A stretch of DNA of 7,353 bases from Paracoccaceae bacterium (GTDB taxonomy: Bacteria > Pseudomonadota > Alphaproteobacteria > Rhodobacterales > Rhodobacteraceae): assembly GCA_002400675.1 (NCBI GenBank), contig NVQY01000084.1, positions 1 to 7,353 on the forward strand, read 5' to 3'. Both the position numbers and the translations under genes were made by a program. Positions 1 to 5,355 of this stretch are shown here, piece after piece; position 1 is the stretch's first letter; the number at the start of each line of letters is the position of its first letter. The notes under the pieces are model-generated. The model did no database searches and was not told the origin of the DNA. It worked only from the letters and a program-made list of their open reading frames with translations.

Positions 1-853
1 ATTCGCAATCGGCAACACGACACGACAGGCGCCCTTGGCCCTGCACGGCAAGGCGCAGCTTTTCCGCCCGGATGCCGATGGTGAACCCGTCGTCATAGCC
101 CTTGATCAGGCCACCCCGGATCAGCGCCATGGGCGGCGCGCCGACAAATTCGGCGACAAAGGTGTTGGTTGGTTCGTTATACAACTGTTCCGGCGTGCCG
201 ACCTGCTGGATGCGGCCGTCTTTCATCAGAACCACCATGTCGGCCATGCTCATCGCTTCGGTCTGGTCGTGGGTCACATAGATGACCGTCATGCCCAGAT
301 CTTTTTGCAGGTTCTTGATGTCTTTGCGCACCGCATTGCGCAGCTTGGCGTCAAGGTTGGAAAGCGGTTCATCCATCAGACACAGCTTGCGCCCGGCAAC
401 AATCGCCCGCGCCAACGCCACCCTTTGGCGCTGTCCACCGGACAGTTCGGCAGGCTTGCGATCCTCATAGCCAATCAACCCGGTAATTTCGAGCGCCTTG
501 ACCATGTTTTCAATGCGTTCCGCCTTGGGAACGCGGCGGGCCTTCATGCCGAACATCACGTTTTCTGCCACCGACAGATGGGGAAACAGGGCGTAGGACT
601 GGAACACCATCGACAGGTTCCGCTTGGCCGCCGGCATGCCGGTGACATCCCGCCCGTCGATAGAAATCGTGCCTTCGTCCGGCAGGTCAAGCCCGGCCAA
701 CAGCCGTAACGTGGTGGATTTCCCACAGCCCGACGGACCGAGAAGTGCCACGAACGACCCTTCGGGGATATCCAGCGAAATGCCTTCGACGCCAAGGTTC
801 CCGCCCCAGCGTTTGGCGATTCCGTCCAGAACGACATAGGATTGCTGTGCCAT
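1..853 (-). CDS. ugpC: ABC transporter ATP-binding protein, UgpC/MalK type (partial, 3' end outside the window)
   Basis: This is the cytoplasmic ATPase of a carbohydrate or glycerol-phosphate importer. The reading frame is open from the ATG at 853 to the window edge and gives 284 residues; the family is usually about 330-370, so roughly the last 50-80 residues are missing. Visible motifs are Walker A GPSGCGKST (residues 39-47), Q-loop VFQSYALFPH (83-92), signature LSGGQRQR (137-144), Walker B LCLMDEP (157-163), D-loop SNLDAKLR (165-172) and the switch histidine H195 in YVTHDQTEAM. A C-terminal TOBE/regulatory domain begins near residue 240 (GAPPMALIRG) and includes the family-typical GIRAEKLRL (260-268). 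The start overlaps the stop of the upstream repressor (TAATG), and a GGGGG run lies just before it, so translation is probably coupled. A UgpC-like substrate fits the adjacent GlpR-type regulator, but other sugars or polyols are possible. The ATPase family is certain; the substrate is inferred. Confidence 0.88.
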   Translation of the reverse strand, partial: MAQQSYVVLDGIAKRWGGNLGVEGISLDIPEGSFVALLGPSGCGKSTTLRLLAGLDLPDEGTISIDGRDVTGMPAAKRNLSMVFQSYALFPHLSVAENVMFGMKARRVPKAERIENMVKALEITGLIGYEDRKPAELSGGQRQRVALARAIVAGRKLCLMDEPLSNLDAKLRNAVRKDIKNLQKDLGMTVIYVTHDQTEAMSMADMVVLMKDGRIQQVGTPEQLYNEPTNTFVAEFVGAPPMALIRGGLIKGYDDGFTIGIRAEKLRLAVQGQGRLSCRVADCE

Positions 854-1629
854 TATGTGCCCCCTTCGACCAAATGAATGCGATCACCGATGCGTTCCAG
901 CAGATGCGCGTATTCGGCCCCCGGCGGTTGATCCATGATCACCTTGTCAACGTCGGCAATGTTGCCGCCAACTGCCGGCGCCGCGCGTCCGAACTTCGTG
1001 CTGTCCAGAACCAGCAAGGAAACCCTTGAATTGGCGCGGATCTTTTCGCGAATCCGCACTTCCGAGCTGTGAAAATCAAGCAGACAGCCATCCTGATCGA
1101 CGCCGCCAACGCCAAAAACCCCAAACTCGGCCCGGTAGTTGGAAAACAGGGCAAGAGCCTCGTCGCCGATGATGTCCTTGTCCGGCAGACGCAATTCACC
1201 GCCCGGCAGAATGATCCGGTTGGTTTCCTCGCGGCTAAGCGCCATGGCGGCATTCAGGTTGTTGGTGACAATCGTCAGACCCTTCTTTTCCGACAGCGCC
1301 TGCGCCACGGTTTCCGGCGTGGTGCCGATCGACAGGAACACCGTGGCCCCATCCGGGATCAGGTTGGCCGCAGCAATGCCGATGGCCTTTTTCTCTTGCG
1401 GGTTGGTGACCGACCGCTGGCCATAGGGTTGGTTCAGCGGCCCCTCGAACAATTCGGCCCCGCCATGCCGCCGGCGCAGGATGTTTTCCGCGCACAGGCC
1501 ATTCAGATAGCGGCGAACCGTTTGCGGTGACACGTCCAGCACTTGCGACAGCCCATCCACGGTAACGACATTTCGTTCGCGCGCGATCTCGACGATCTTT
1601 GCCTTACGGGATTTGGTTTTTGTCGTCAT
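853..1629 (-). CDS. DeoR/GlpR-family transcriptional repressor
   Basis: This 258-residue DNA-binding regulator matches the DeoR family in length (E. coli GlpR is about 252). The N-terminal winged helix-turn-helix covers residues 8-57, with recognition-helix region DVSPQTVRRYLNGL (32-45) and wing RRRHGGAEL (52-60). A sugar-phosphate isomerase-like sensor domain follows (about 75-235) with the conserved effector loop SIGTTPE (100-106), TNNLNAA (122-128), the PGGELR segment (142-147) and DSTKFGR (209-215). DeoR proteins usually bind a phosphorylated sugar or polyol and derepress the adjacent transport operon. The gene comes first in its operon and its TAA stop overlaps the ATG of the UgpC-type ATPase by one base. 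Upstream DNA contains several GTTCA half-sites, which suggests autoregulation (inference). GGAG lies about 12 nt before the ATG, rather far for a ribosome binding site. Glycerol-3-phosphate is a plausible effector but is not shown by the sequence. Confidence 0.9.
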   Translation of the reverse strand: MTTKTKSRKAKIVEIARERNVVTVDGLSQVLDVSPQTVRRYLNGLCAENILRRRHGGAELFEGPLNQPYGQRSVTNPQEKKAIGIAAANLIPDGATVFLSIGTTPETVAQALSEKKGLTIVTNNLNAAMALSREETNRIILPGGELRLPDKDIIGDEALALFSNYRAEFGVFGVGGVDQDGCLLDFHSSEVRIREKIRANSRVSLLVLDSTKFGRAAPAVGGNIADVDKVIMDQPPGAEYAHLLERIGDRIHLVEGGT

Positions 1630-1695
1630 TTCTGATCATATCTCCACTTAGGTATATAGTTTTGTTCATATACGGGGGTAAATCAATCACTTTTC

Positions 1696-1707
1696 GTTCA
1701 AATGAAC
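1696..1707. promoter_or_regulatory. Palindromic operator candidate GTTCA-AA-TGAAC (copy 1)
   Basis: Perfect 5-bp inverted arms GTTCA/TGAAC are separated by two bases, 67 bp upstream of the repressor start codon. The same arms recur at 1808-1819. GTTC/GAAC arms resemble those of the E. coli GlpR operator, but the spacing here is shorter. A binding site for the adjacent DeoR-type protein is an inference. Confidence 0.4.
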
Positions 1708-1730
1708 TATTTGATGAGAAAGCGTAATGA

Positions 1731-1776
1731 TTTCAACGTTCAAAGCGGCGGAGTTTCTTTGAAAGCGCCGTTGAAA
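1731..1776. repeat. Bulged inverted repeat with 15 paired bases
   Basis: The left arm TTTCAACGTTCAAAG (1731-1745) pairs with CTTTGAA (1757-1763) and CGTTGAAA (1769-1776). This gives 7 and 8 bp perfect helices interrupted by a 5-base bulge (1764-1768) and closed by an 11-base loop. No T-tract follows on either strand, so a plain intrinsic terminator is not supported. It could be a transcript hairpin in the 3' flank of the metallopeptidase mRNA, or a composite operator, since it contains a GTTCAAAG half-site. Confidence 0.55.
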
Positions 1777-1807
1777 CACCCGCTTCATAGGGAAAGCCCG
1801 CAAAACT

Positions 1808-1819
1808 GTTCACTTGAAC
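1808..1819. promoter_or_regulatory. Palindromic operator candidate GTTCA-CT-TGAAC (copy 2)
   Basis: This is the second copy of the GTTCA-N2-TGAAC palindrome, centred 112 bp from the first. The arms are identical and only the two central bases differ. Two spaced copies upstream of a DeoR-family gene would suit looping repression, but this is inferred from symmetry alone. Confidence 0.4.
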
Positions 1820-1887
1820 ACTCCGCGCCATGCGGGTCGATTCGCCCCCCCGCACGCGGTATCCCTTAGGCACAGAACCAGGCCCGG

Positions 1888-2568
1888 TCAGAACCTGTAG
1901 CGATGCAGCGCCGCCCCGTTCTGGCGCAACCACTGACGCGGGGCTGCGTAAGCGCCGCACACCTGCGCAACAGTGTCCCAGAACGCGGATGAGTGATTCA
2001 TTTCGACCAGATGCGCCACTTCGTGCGCGGCCACATACTGCAACACCTCTGGCGGTGCGAGGATCAGCCGCCAGGAATACATCAGCGCCTTTTGCGACGA
2101 ACACGACCCCCAGCGCGACCGCGTGTCCCGCAGGGTGATTCGCGCATATGTCTGCCCCAACTCAGCCGCATAGCGATCTGACGCTTCGGCCAGACGGTCA
2201 CGGGCCAGAACCCGCAACCACGCAGCAAGGCGCGGGCCTGCCGGGCCTTTGGGCAGAAACACCTCGCCCGACTGCATGATCACCCGCCGGCCAGTGCCGG
2301 GCGAAATTCGACAGGGCACGCCCTCTATTGGCACAACCGCCCCCGGGGCGATCTGAACATCGTCGGGGCGGGCGGTCAGGTTATTGCGTATCCACGCGCC
2401 CTTAGAGGCCGCGAACTCTAACGCTTCGGCGTCGGGCACGCCGTTTGGCAGGGTCAGCGTCACCCGCCCGTCCAGCTGCGATATGCGCAGGGAAATCCGG
2501 CGCGCGCGCCCCGAGCGGCGCAGAACCAGCGGGATCGGCGGCGCACCGGGCAAGATATGTTCGGCCAT
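1888..2568 (-). CDS. M48-family (YgjP-like, WGSC/HExxH) metallopeptidase
   Basis: This 226-residue predicted zinc metallopeptidase belongs to the YgjP/DUF45 type. The N-terminal half is beta-rich (about 14-105: LVLRRSGRARRISLRIS and RVTLTLPNG are typical of the family). The C-terminal catalytic half carries SRWGSCSS (151-158), the zinc-binding helix HEVAH (182-186; H182 and H186 ligands, E183 catalytic) and the downstream NHSSAFW (191-197), with H192 as likely third ligand. All expected catalytic residues are present and there is no signal peptide, so it is probably an intact cytosolic enzyme. Its substrate is unknown; relatives are often annotated only as M48 metallopeptidases. The ATG at 2568 has a poor ribosome binding site (AGG about 8 nt upstream). 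It is divergent from the FYDLN-acid gene, with about 100 bp between the two starts. Confidence 0.88.
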   Translation of the reverse strand: MAEHILPGAPPIPLVLRRSGRARRISLRISQLDGRVTLTLPNGVPDAEALEFAASKGAWIRNNLTARPDDVQIAPGAVVPIEGVPCRISPGTGRRVIMQSGEVFLPKGPAGPRLAAWLRVLARDRLAEASDRYAAELGQTYARITLRDTRSRWGSCSSQKALMYSWRLILAPPEVLQYVAAHEVAHLVEMNHSSAFWDTVAQVCGAYAAPRQWLRQNGAALHRYRF

Positions 2569-2670
2569 AATGATGCCTGTGGTTGCTAAAGCCTTTGACA
2601 GTGACCAACTCTTATGTCACATGCGCGCAATCGTCGATACGACCAAGCCAGATAATCAAAGGGATTACAC
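2569..2670. promoter_or_regulatory. Divergent promoter region between the metallopeptidase and FYDLN-acid genes
   Basis: These 102 bp separate two divergent starts. On the plus strand a consensus -35 TTGACA lies at 2595-2600, but the -10 at normal spacing is poor (around TCACAT, 2617-2622). Immediately after TTGACA, a dyad GTGAC-N10-GTCAC (2601-2605/2616-2620) could bind a regulator. A GGG at about 2660-2662 lies at a usable distance before the plus-strand ATG at 2671. The promoter assignment is tentative. Confidence 0.3.
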
Positions 2671-2997
2671 ATGCCCAAAGAAGAATGGGGTACGAAACGT
2701 CTTTGCCTGACCTCAGGCAAGCGATTCTATGACCTGAACAAGAACCCGATCGTCAGCCCCTACACGGGCGAAATCCTGGAACTGGATGCCGGCAAGAGCC
2801 GGATGATCGCTGCGGATGCCGAAGATGCCGCGACGCTGAAGGCCAAAAAAGCCGAAGAGGCCGAAGAGGATCTGTCGCTGGACACCACAGAGACGGCAGA
2901 CGCCGATCTGGGCGACGATGTTCTGGACGACGAAGACGACGGCGACACGGTTTCGCTGGAAGAAATCGCCGACGTTCCGGCCAACGACGACGACTGA
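2671..2997 (+). CDS. FYDLN-acid domain protein (TIGR02300 family)
   Basis: This 108-residue protein has the alphaproteobacterial family's signature start, MPKEEWGTKRLCLTSGKRFY followed by DLNKNPIVSPYTGE. The FYDLN motif is at 19-23 and a conserved cysteine is at residue 12. The N-terminal half (1-45) is the conserved domain. From about residue 48 the chain becomes low-complexity: an AKKAEEAEE stretch near 58-66, then a strongly acidic tail (67-108) rich in D/E and ending NDDD. The molecular function of the family is unknown; a conserved basic head with a disordered acid tail suggests a binding or adaptor role, but that is speculation. There is no membrane segment or signal peptide. It is followed within 80 bp by a tRNA-Ala gene on the same strand. 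Confidence 0.92.
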   Translation: MPKEEWGTKRLCLTSGKRFYDLNKNPIVSPYTGEILELDAGKSRMIAADAEDAATLKAKKAEEAEEDLSLDTTETADADLGDDVLDDEDDGDTVSLEEIADVPANDDD

Positions 2998-3029
2998 TCA
3001 GACAATTTTGCGCCGGTGCTGTTTTTGGC

Positions 3030-3058
3030 TTGATCCCGTCCGGGGTTACGCCTATTGA
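3030..3058 (+). promoter_or_regulatory. Possible promoter of tRNA-Ala
   Basis: TTGATC at 3030-3035 and TATTGA at 3053-3058 are separated by 17 bases. They match the -35/-10 consensus at four and three positions and would start transcription just before the mature tRNA 5' end at 3074. The match is modest. Read-through from the upstream FYDLN-acid gene is an alternative, as no clear terminator separates them. Confidence 0.25.
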
Positions 3059-3073
3059 CCGGCGCATAAGGAA

Positions 3074-3149
3074 GGGGCCTTAGCTCAGCTGGGAGAGCGC
3101 CTGCATGGCATGCAGGAGGTCAGGAGTTCGATCCTCCTAGGCTCCACCA
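3074..3149 (+). tRNA. tRNA-Ala (anticodon GGC)
   Basis: This is a complete 76-nt cloverleaf with encoded 3' CCA. Acceptor GGGGCCT pairs with AGGCTCC (one G-T wobble). The D arm contains AGCTCAGCTGGGAGAGC. The anticodon stem CCTGC/GCAGG encloses loop ATGGCAT with anticodon GGC (3107-3109), reading GCC and GCU alanine codons. The T arm is AGGAG-TTCGATC-CTCCT. The G3-T70 wobble in the acceptor stem is the classical alanyl-tRNA synthetase identity element and supports the Ala assignment. Confidence 0.97.
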
Positions 3150-3228
3150 ATACCCCTCCGCAGACTCGTCGGATGAATGGCGCGCCCTGCGCGACCAGAC
3201 CGCCCCTGAACGCCGGCAATGTGCCGCA

Positions 3229-3921
3229 TCAGGTCTGGCGGTCTTTGCCGTTCTTCCTGAACTTCCCGTAAACAAACGCGATCACGAACGGCGCGCCTGT
3301 AATCATCCCCAGCCCCAGAACCGCCCAGGCCGTGCGCCCCAGATCGGCACCTGAGAACTCGCCACCCAGATGGGCCAGCAGGAAACTGGCCGGGATGATG
3401 CCGGCGAAGGTGGCCAACGCAAACCGCCACGCGTGAAGCCGGCTAAGCCCGGCGGCATAGCTAACCAGATCAAACGACACAAACGGCATCAGCCGGGTCA
3501 ACAGAACCGTCCCCATCAGCGCATTTTGCGACCCCAACAGGCCCATATCGACCTTGTCACCAAACCAGCGCAGCAAAACATCCCGCCCCAGTTTCCTACC
3601 CAGCCAAAAGGCGATCAGCGCCCCGGTTTCCGCCCCCGCCACCACATAGAACGTGCCGTAGGTGTGCCCGTATGCCGCCCCCGCCGCCAAAGCAATCGGC
3701 GCGCTGGGAATGGGGCTGGCGACCACCGCGATGATCATCAGCAATATGACGATGACCGGCCCAAAGGCCCCGGCTTGTGCCACCCATTGCTGAATGGTTT
3801 CAGCCGATAACCCCTGCCCGGAAAAATCAACCCAGCCCAGTCCCCACGCCAGCGCAATCGCCAGCGCCACCAGCACCAGAAAAGCAATCGGCAGGAACCG
3901 GCCAGACCATGTGAACCGCAT
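3229..3921 (-). CDS. TVP38/TMEM64 (VTT-domain, DedA superfamily) membrane protein
   Basis: This 230-residue integral inner-membrane protein has hydrophobic segments at about 10-30, 53-70, 74-88, 91-107, 135-158 (partly re-entrant), 165-187 and 197-218. The core matches the VTT/SNARE-assoc fold: VASPIPSAPIALAAGAAYG (67-85) with its small-residue/proline re-entrant motif, FWLGRKLGRD (105-114), and LTRLMPFVSFDLVSYAAGLS (141-160) containing the conserved R143-x-x-P146 and the F/D-L-x-S-Y-x-A-G motif. The superfamily is implicated in lipid scrambling or transport and membrane homeostasis; the role of this member is unknown. The C-terminus is basic (GKFRKNGKDRQT), consistent with a cytosolic tail. 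GAGG about 7 nt before the ATG supports the start. It points towards the tRNA gene, shares a direction with the tau operon upstream, and is separated from it by 159 bp. Confidence 0.9.
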   Translation of the reverse strand: MRFTWSGRFLPIAFLVLVALAIALAWGLGWVDFSGQGLSAETIQQWVAQAGAFGPVIVILLMIIAVVASPIPSAPIALAAGAAYGHTYGTFYVVAGAETGALIAFWLGRKLGRDVLLRWFGDKVDMGLLGSQNALMGTVLLTRLMPFVSFDLVSYAAGLSRLHAWRFALATFAGIIPASFLLAHLGGEFSGADLGRTAWAVLGLGMITGAPFVIAFVYGKFRKNGKDRQT

Positions 3922-4080
3922 TGCGCACCTCGGGCGACTGGCGGGCGACGGACGGGCGAGCCGGGCGTGTTAGGGGCACGGGTCAGACGTCGCAGCGCCC
4001 TGAAAGGAAAAGACTACTCTCTGGGTTGGATAGGACCATTCGACCACCTGCGCCATCGGATTCTCAAGCCCGCCCCTATA
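3922..4080. other. 159-bp intergenic spacer between tauC and the TVP38-family gene
   Basis: There is no gene here and no hairpin with a T-tract after the tauC stop, so the end of the tau transcript is not obvious. Apart from the CGGGCGA array at its left end I see no structure. Read-through from tauC into the TVP38-family gene is possible. Confidence 0.4.
3931..3968. repeat. Helically phased CGGGCGA tandem repeats
   Basis: CGGGCGA begins at 3931, 3942 and 3953, an exact 11-bp period. A degenerate fourth copy, CGGGCGT, begins at 3962. The array lies 10-47 bp upstream of the TVP38-family start codon, so on that gene's strand it reads as repeated TCGCCCG in the leader. It could be a binding site, a slippage-generated repeat or chance in GC-rich DNA. 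Confidence 0.5.
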
Positions 4081-5355
4081 TCAGCTGCGGCCTTTCCACG
4101 GTACCAACCACGCCTCGGCCTTGCGCATGAGGATATCGATGCCATAGCCGATGATGCCGATCAGGATGATCCCCATGATGACAATATCCGTTAGCTGAAA
4201 TTTCGACGCGGCGATGATCATCATGCCGGCCCCCTTTTGGGCCGCCACCAGTTCTGCGGCCACCACGGTACCCCAGCACACACCCATCGCCACCCGTGCG
4301 CCGGTAAAAATCTCAGGCAGGGAATTGGGCACGATGATGTAGCGCATGATCTGCCTGCGCGACGCGCCAAGGCAATAGGCGGCGTGGATTTTGGTGATAT
4401 TCACCCCCGACACCCCGGCCCGCGCGGCAATGGTCATGATCCACAGCGCGGCGAGAAACAGCAGGATGATCTTGCCGGTTTCCCAGATGCCGAACCAGAT
4501 GATCACCAGCGGGATCAACGCAAGGGGCGGCACCGGGCGCATGAATTCGACAATCGGATCGAACCAGCCGCGAAACCAGCCCGACAGGCCCATCGCATAC
4601 CCCAGAGGGATGCCGACAATCGACCCGGTGATAAACCCGGCCAGAACCCTTAATAACGATGATCCCAGATGTTCCCACAGGGTAAAATTCTGGAATCCGT
4701 TATTGGCAATTTCCCAGAACCGTTTCCAGACCGCTTCGGGGGACGGCAGCCAGATCGGCTCCATCTGCAAACCCTTTTTGGGGACAAAGTTGATGGTGCC
4801 CTTTGGGGTCAGCTTGACCAGACCGTCGTCAACTTTCACCGCGCCGCCCGGTTCAATTTCCTGACCGTTGATGGCTGTAATGCGCAGTTTTTCACCCTCT
4901 GCCACATCGTCGTTCTTGAACACCTTGATCAAGCCGCTGCGCCATGCGGCCATCGTCTTGGCATCATCACGGGCGAACCCCTGACCGCCGGACACCACGG
5001 GGACGTCGGGTTTATCGTTAAGCGGATGCACCCGCACGGTCACGGTCGCGGTGGCCTTTTCGCCGGCCGCGTTGACGGCGGTGTAGGTGAACGAGGTGTC
5101 GCCAATGAACGGCCCCGGCATATGCAGCGGAGTGATCTTGGACCCGGTGAACGCGCCCCAGACCAGAAAGATCGTCACCACGGAAATGACCGACGCGGCC
5201 CGGTTTGGGATGACCGCGCTTTCGTCGCCAAAGGTCACGGTTTTAAGCGATGTAAAATCCTGCTTTGCCGTCGCGCGGGCCACGAAGAACTTTACGACAA
5301 CGAAGGCGGCGATAAATATCGCCACATATAAAAGCAGGATGATGATGCCGGTCAT
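4081..5355 (-). CDS. tauC: Taurine/sulfonate ABC transporter permease TauC with an inserted Ig/cadherin-like domain
   Basis: This 424-residue inner-membrane permease is the channel subunit for TauA-delivered substrate. The start at 5355 overlaps the tauB stop as ATGA; the frame stays open further upstream, but only within tauB. Residues 201-424 form the normal BPD_transp_1 core: WLPSPEAVW, TLWEHLGSSLLRVLAGF (225-241), a FMRPVPPLALIPLVIIWFGI block (271-290), the ATPase-coupling EAA-like loop AAYCLGASRRQIMRYIIVPNSLPEI (325-349), and a final helix before WLVPWKG. These closely follow E. coli TauC, which is about 275 residues. The excess is N-terminal: an additional helix (about 3-24), a polar linker, the canonical first helix (about 54-71), then residues 83-199 with strand patterns of cadherin/Ig-like repeats (FTYTAVNAAGEKATATVTV, HPLNDKP, KVFKNDD, GTINFVPKKG). 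Topology places this segment in the periplasm, facing TauA. Permease identity is firm; taurine specificity comes from similarity and gene order. Confidence 0.9.
   Translation of the reverse strand: MTGIIILLLYVAIFIAAFVVVKFFVARATAKQDFTSLKTVTFGDESAVIPNRAASVISVVTIFLVWGAFTGSKITPLHMPGPFIGDTSFTYTAVNAAGEKATATVTVRVHPLNDKPDVPVVSGGQGFARDDAKTMAAWRSGLIKVFKNDDVAEGEKLRITAINGQEIEPGGAVKVDDGLVKLTPKGTINFVPKKGLQMEPIWLPSPEAVWKRFWEIANNGFQNFTLWEHLGSSLLRVLAGFITGSIVGIPLGYAMGLSGWFRGWFDPIVEFMRPVPPLALIPLVIIWFGIWETGKIILLFLAALWIMTIAARAGVSGVNITKIHAAYCLGASRRQIMRYIIVPNSLPEIFTGARVAMGVCWGTVVAAELVAAQKGAGMMIIAASKFQLTDIVIMGIILIGIIGYGIDILMRKAEAWLVPWKGRS
4759..5109 (-). other. Ig/cadherin-like domain inserted in the first periplasmic loop of TauC
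   Basis: The segment encodes residues 83-199 of TauC. Residues 88-110 (SFTYT...ATATVTVRVH) and 112-116 (LNDKP) read like the last strands and linker of a bacterial cadherin/VCBS-like repeat. Residues 129-195 (RDDAKT, IKVFKNDD, EKLRITAINGQ, DGLVKLTPKGTINFVPKKG) read like the first strands of such a repeat. The total length is close to one such repeat. The insert is bracketed by the motif copies PLHMPGP (76-82) and PIWLPSP (200-206), of which ordinary TauC has one. Domain identity is by pattern recognition only. Confidence 0.7.

Larger units (their letters stand above)
1630..1887. promoter_or_regulatory. Intergenic control region upstream of the DeoR-type repressor
   Basis: I see no credible gene in these 258 bases, which are AT-richer than the flanking genes near 1630-1730. 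They hold the probable promoter and operators of the deoR-ugpC operon and the 3' flank of the metallopeptidase gene. GTTCA or its complement TGAAC occurs at 1664, 1696, 1703, 1738, 1808 and 1815, far more often than expected for a 5-mer in this length. A perfect dyad GTATAT-N10-ATATAC (1652-1673) lies 23-44 bases before the repressor start. On the minus strand, TATATA at about 1653-1658 could serve as a -10 box with a poor TTTACC -35, but that promoter assignment is weak. Confidence 0.5.

Noticed and set aside
35..709. Plus-strand open frame opposite the UgpC-type ATPase
   Set aside because: The minus-strand frame carries every ABC ATPase motif in order; the plus-strand product is a composition shadow.
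1733..2104. Minus-strand open frame spanning the intergenic region and the end of the metallopeptidase gene
   Set aside because: No recognisable motif, and it overlaps the conserved catalytic part of the real gene in a different frame.
3055..3060. TTGACC just before the tRNA as a -35 box
   Set aside because: At normal spacing the -10 box would fall inside the mature tRNA, so it cannot drive this gene.
3193..3244. Overlapping inverted repeats of AGACCGCC/GGCGGTCT and CCAGACC/GGTCTGG at the 3' end of the TVP38-family gene
   Set aside because: The arms compete for the same bases, the loop is long and no T-tract follows on either strand, so a terminator call is not supported.
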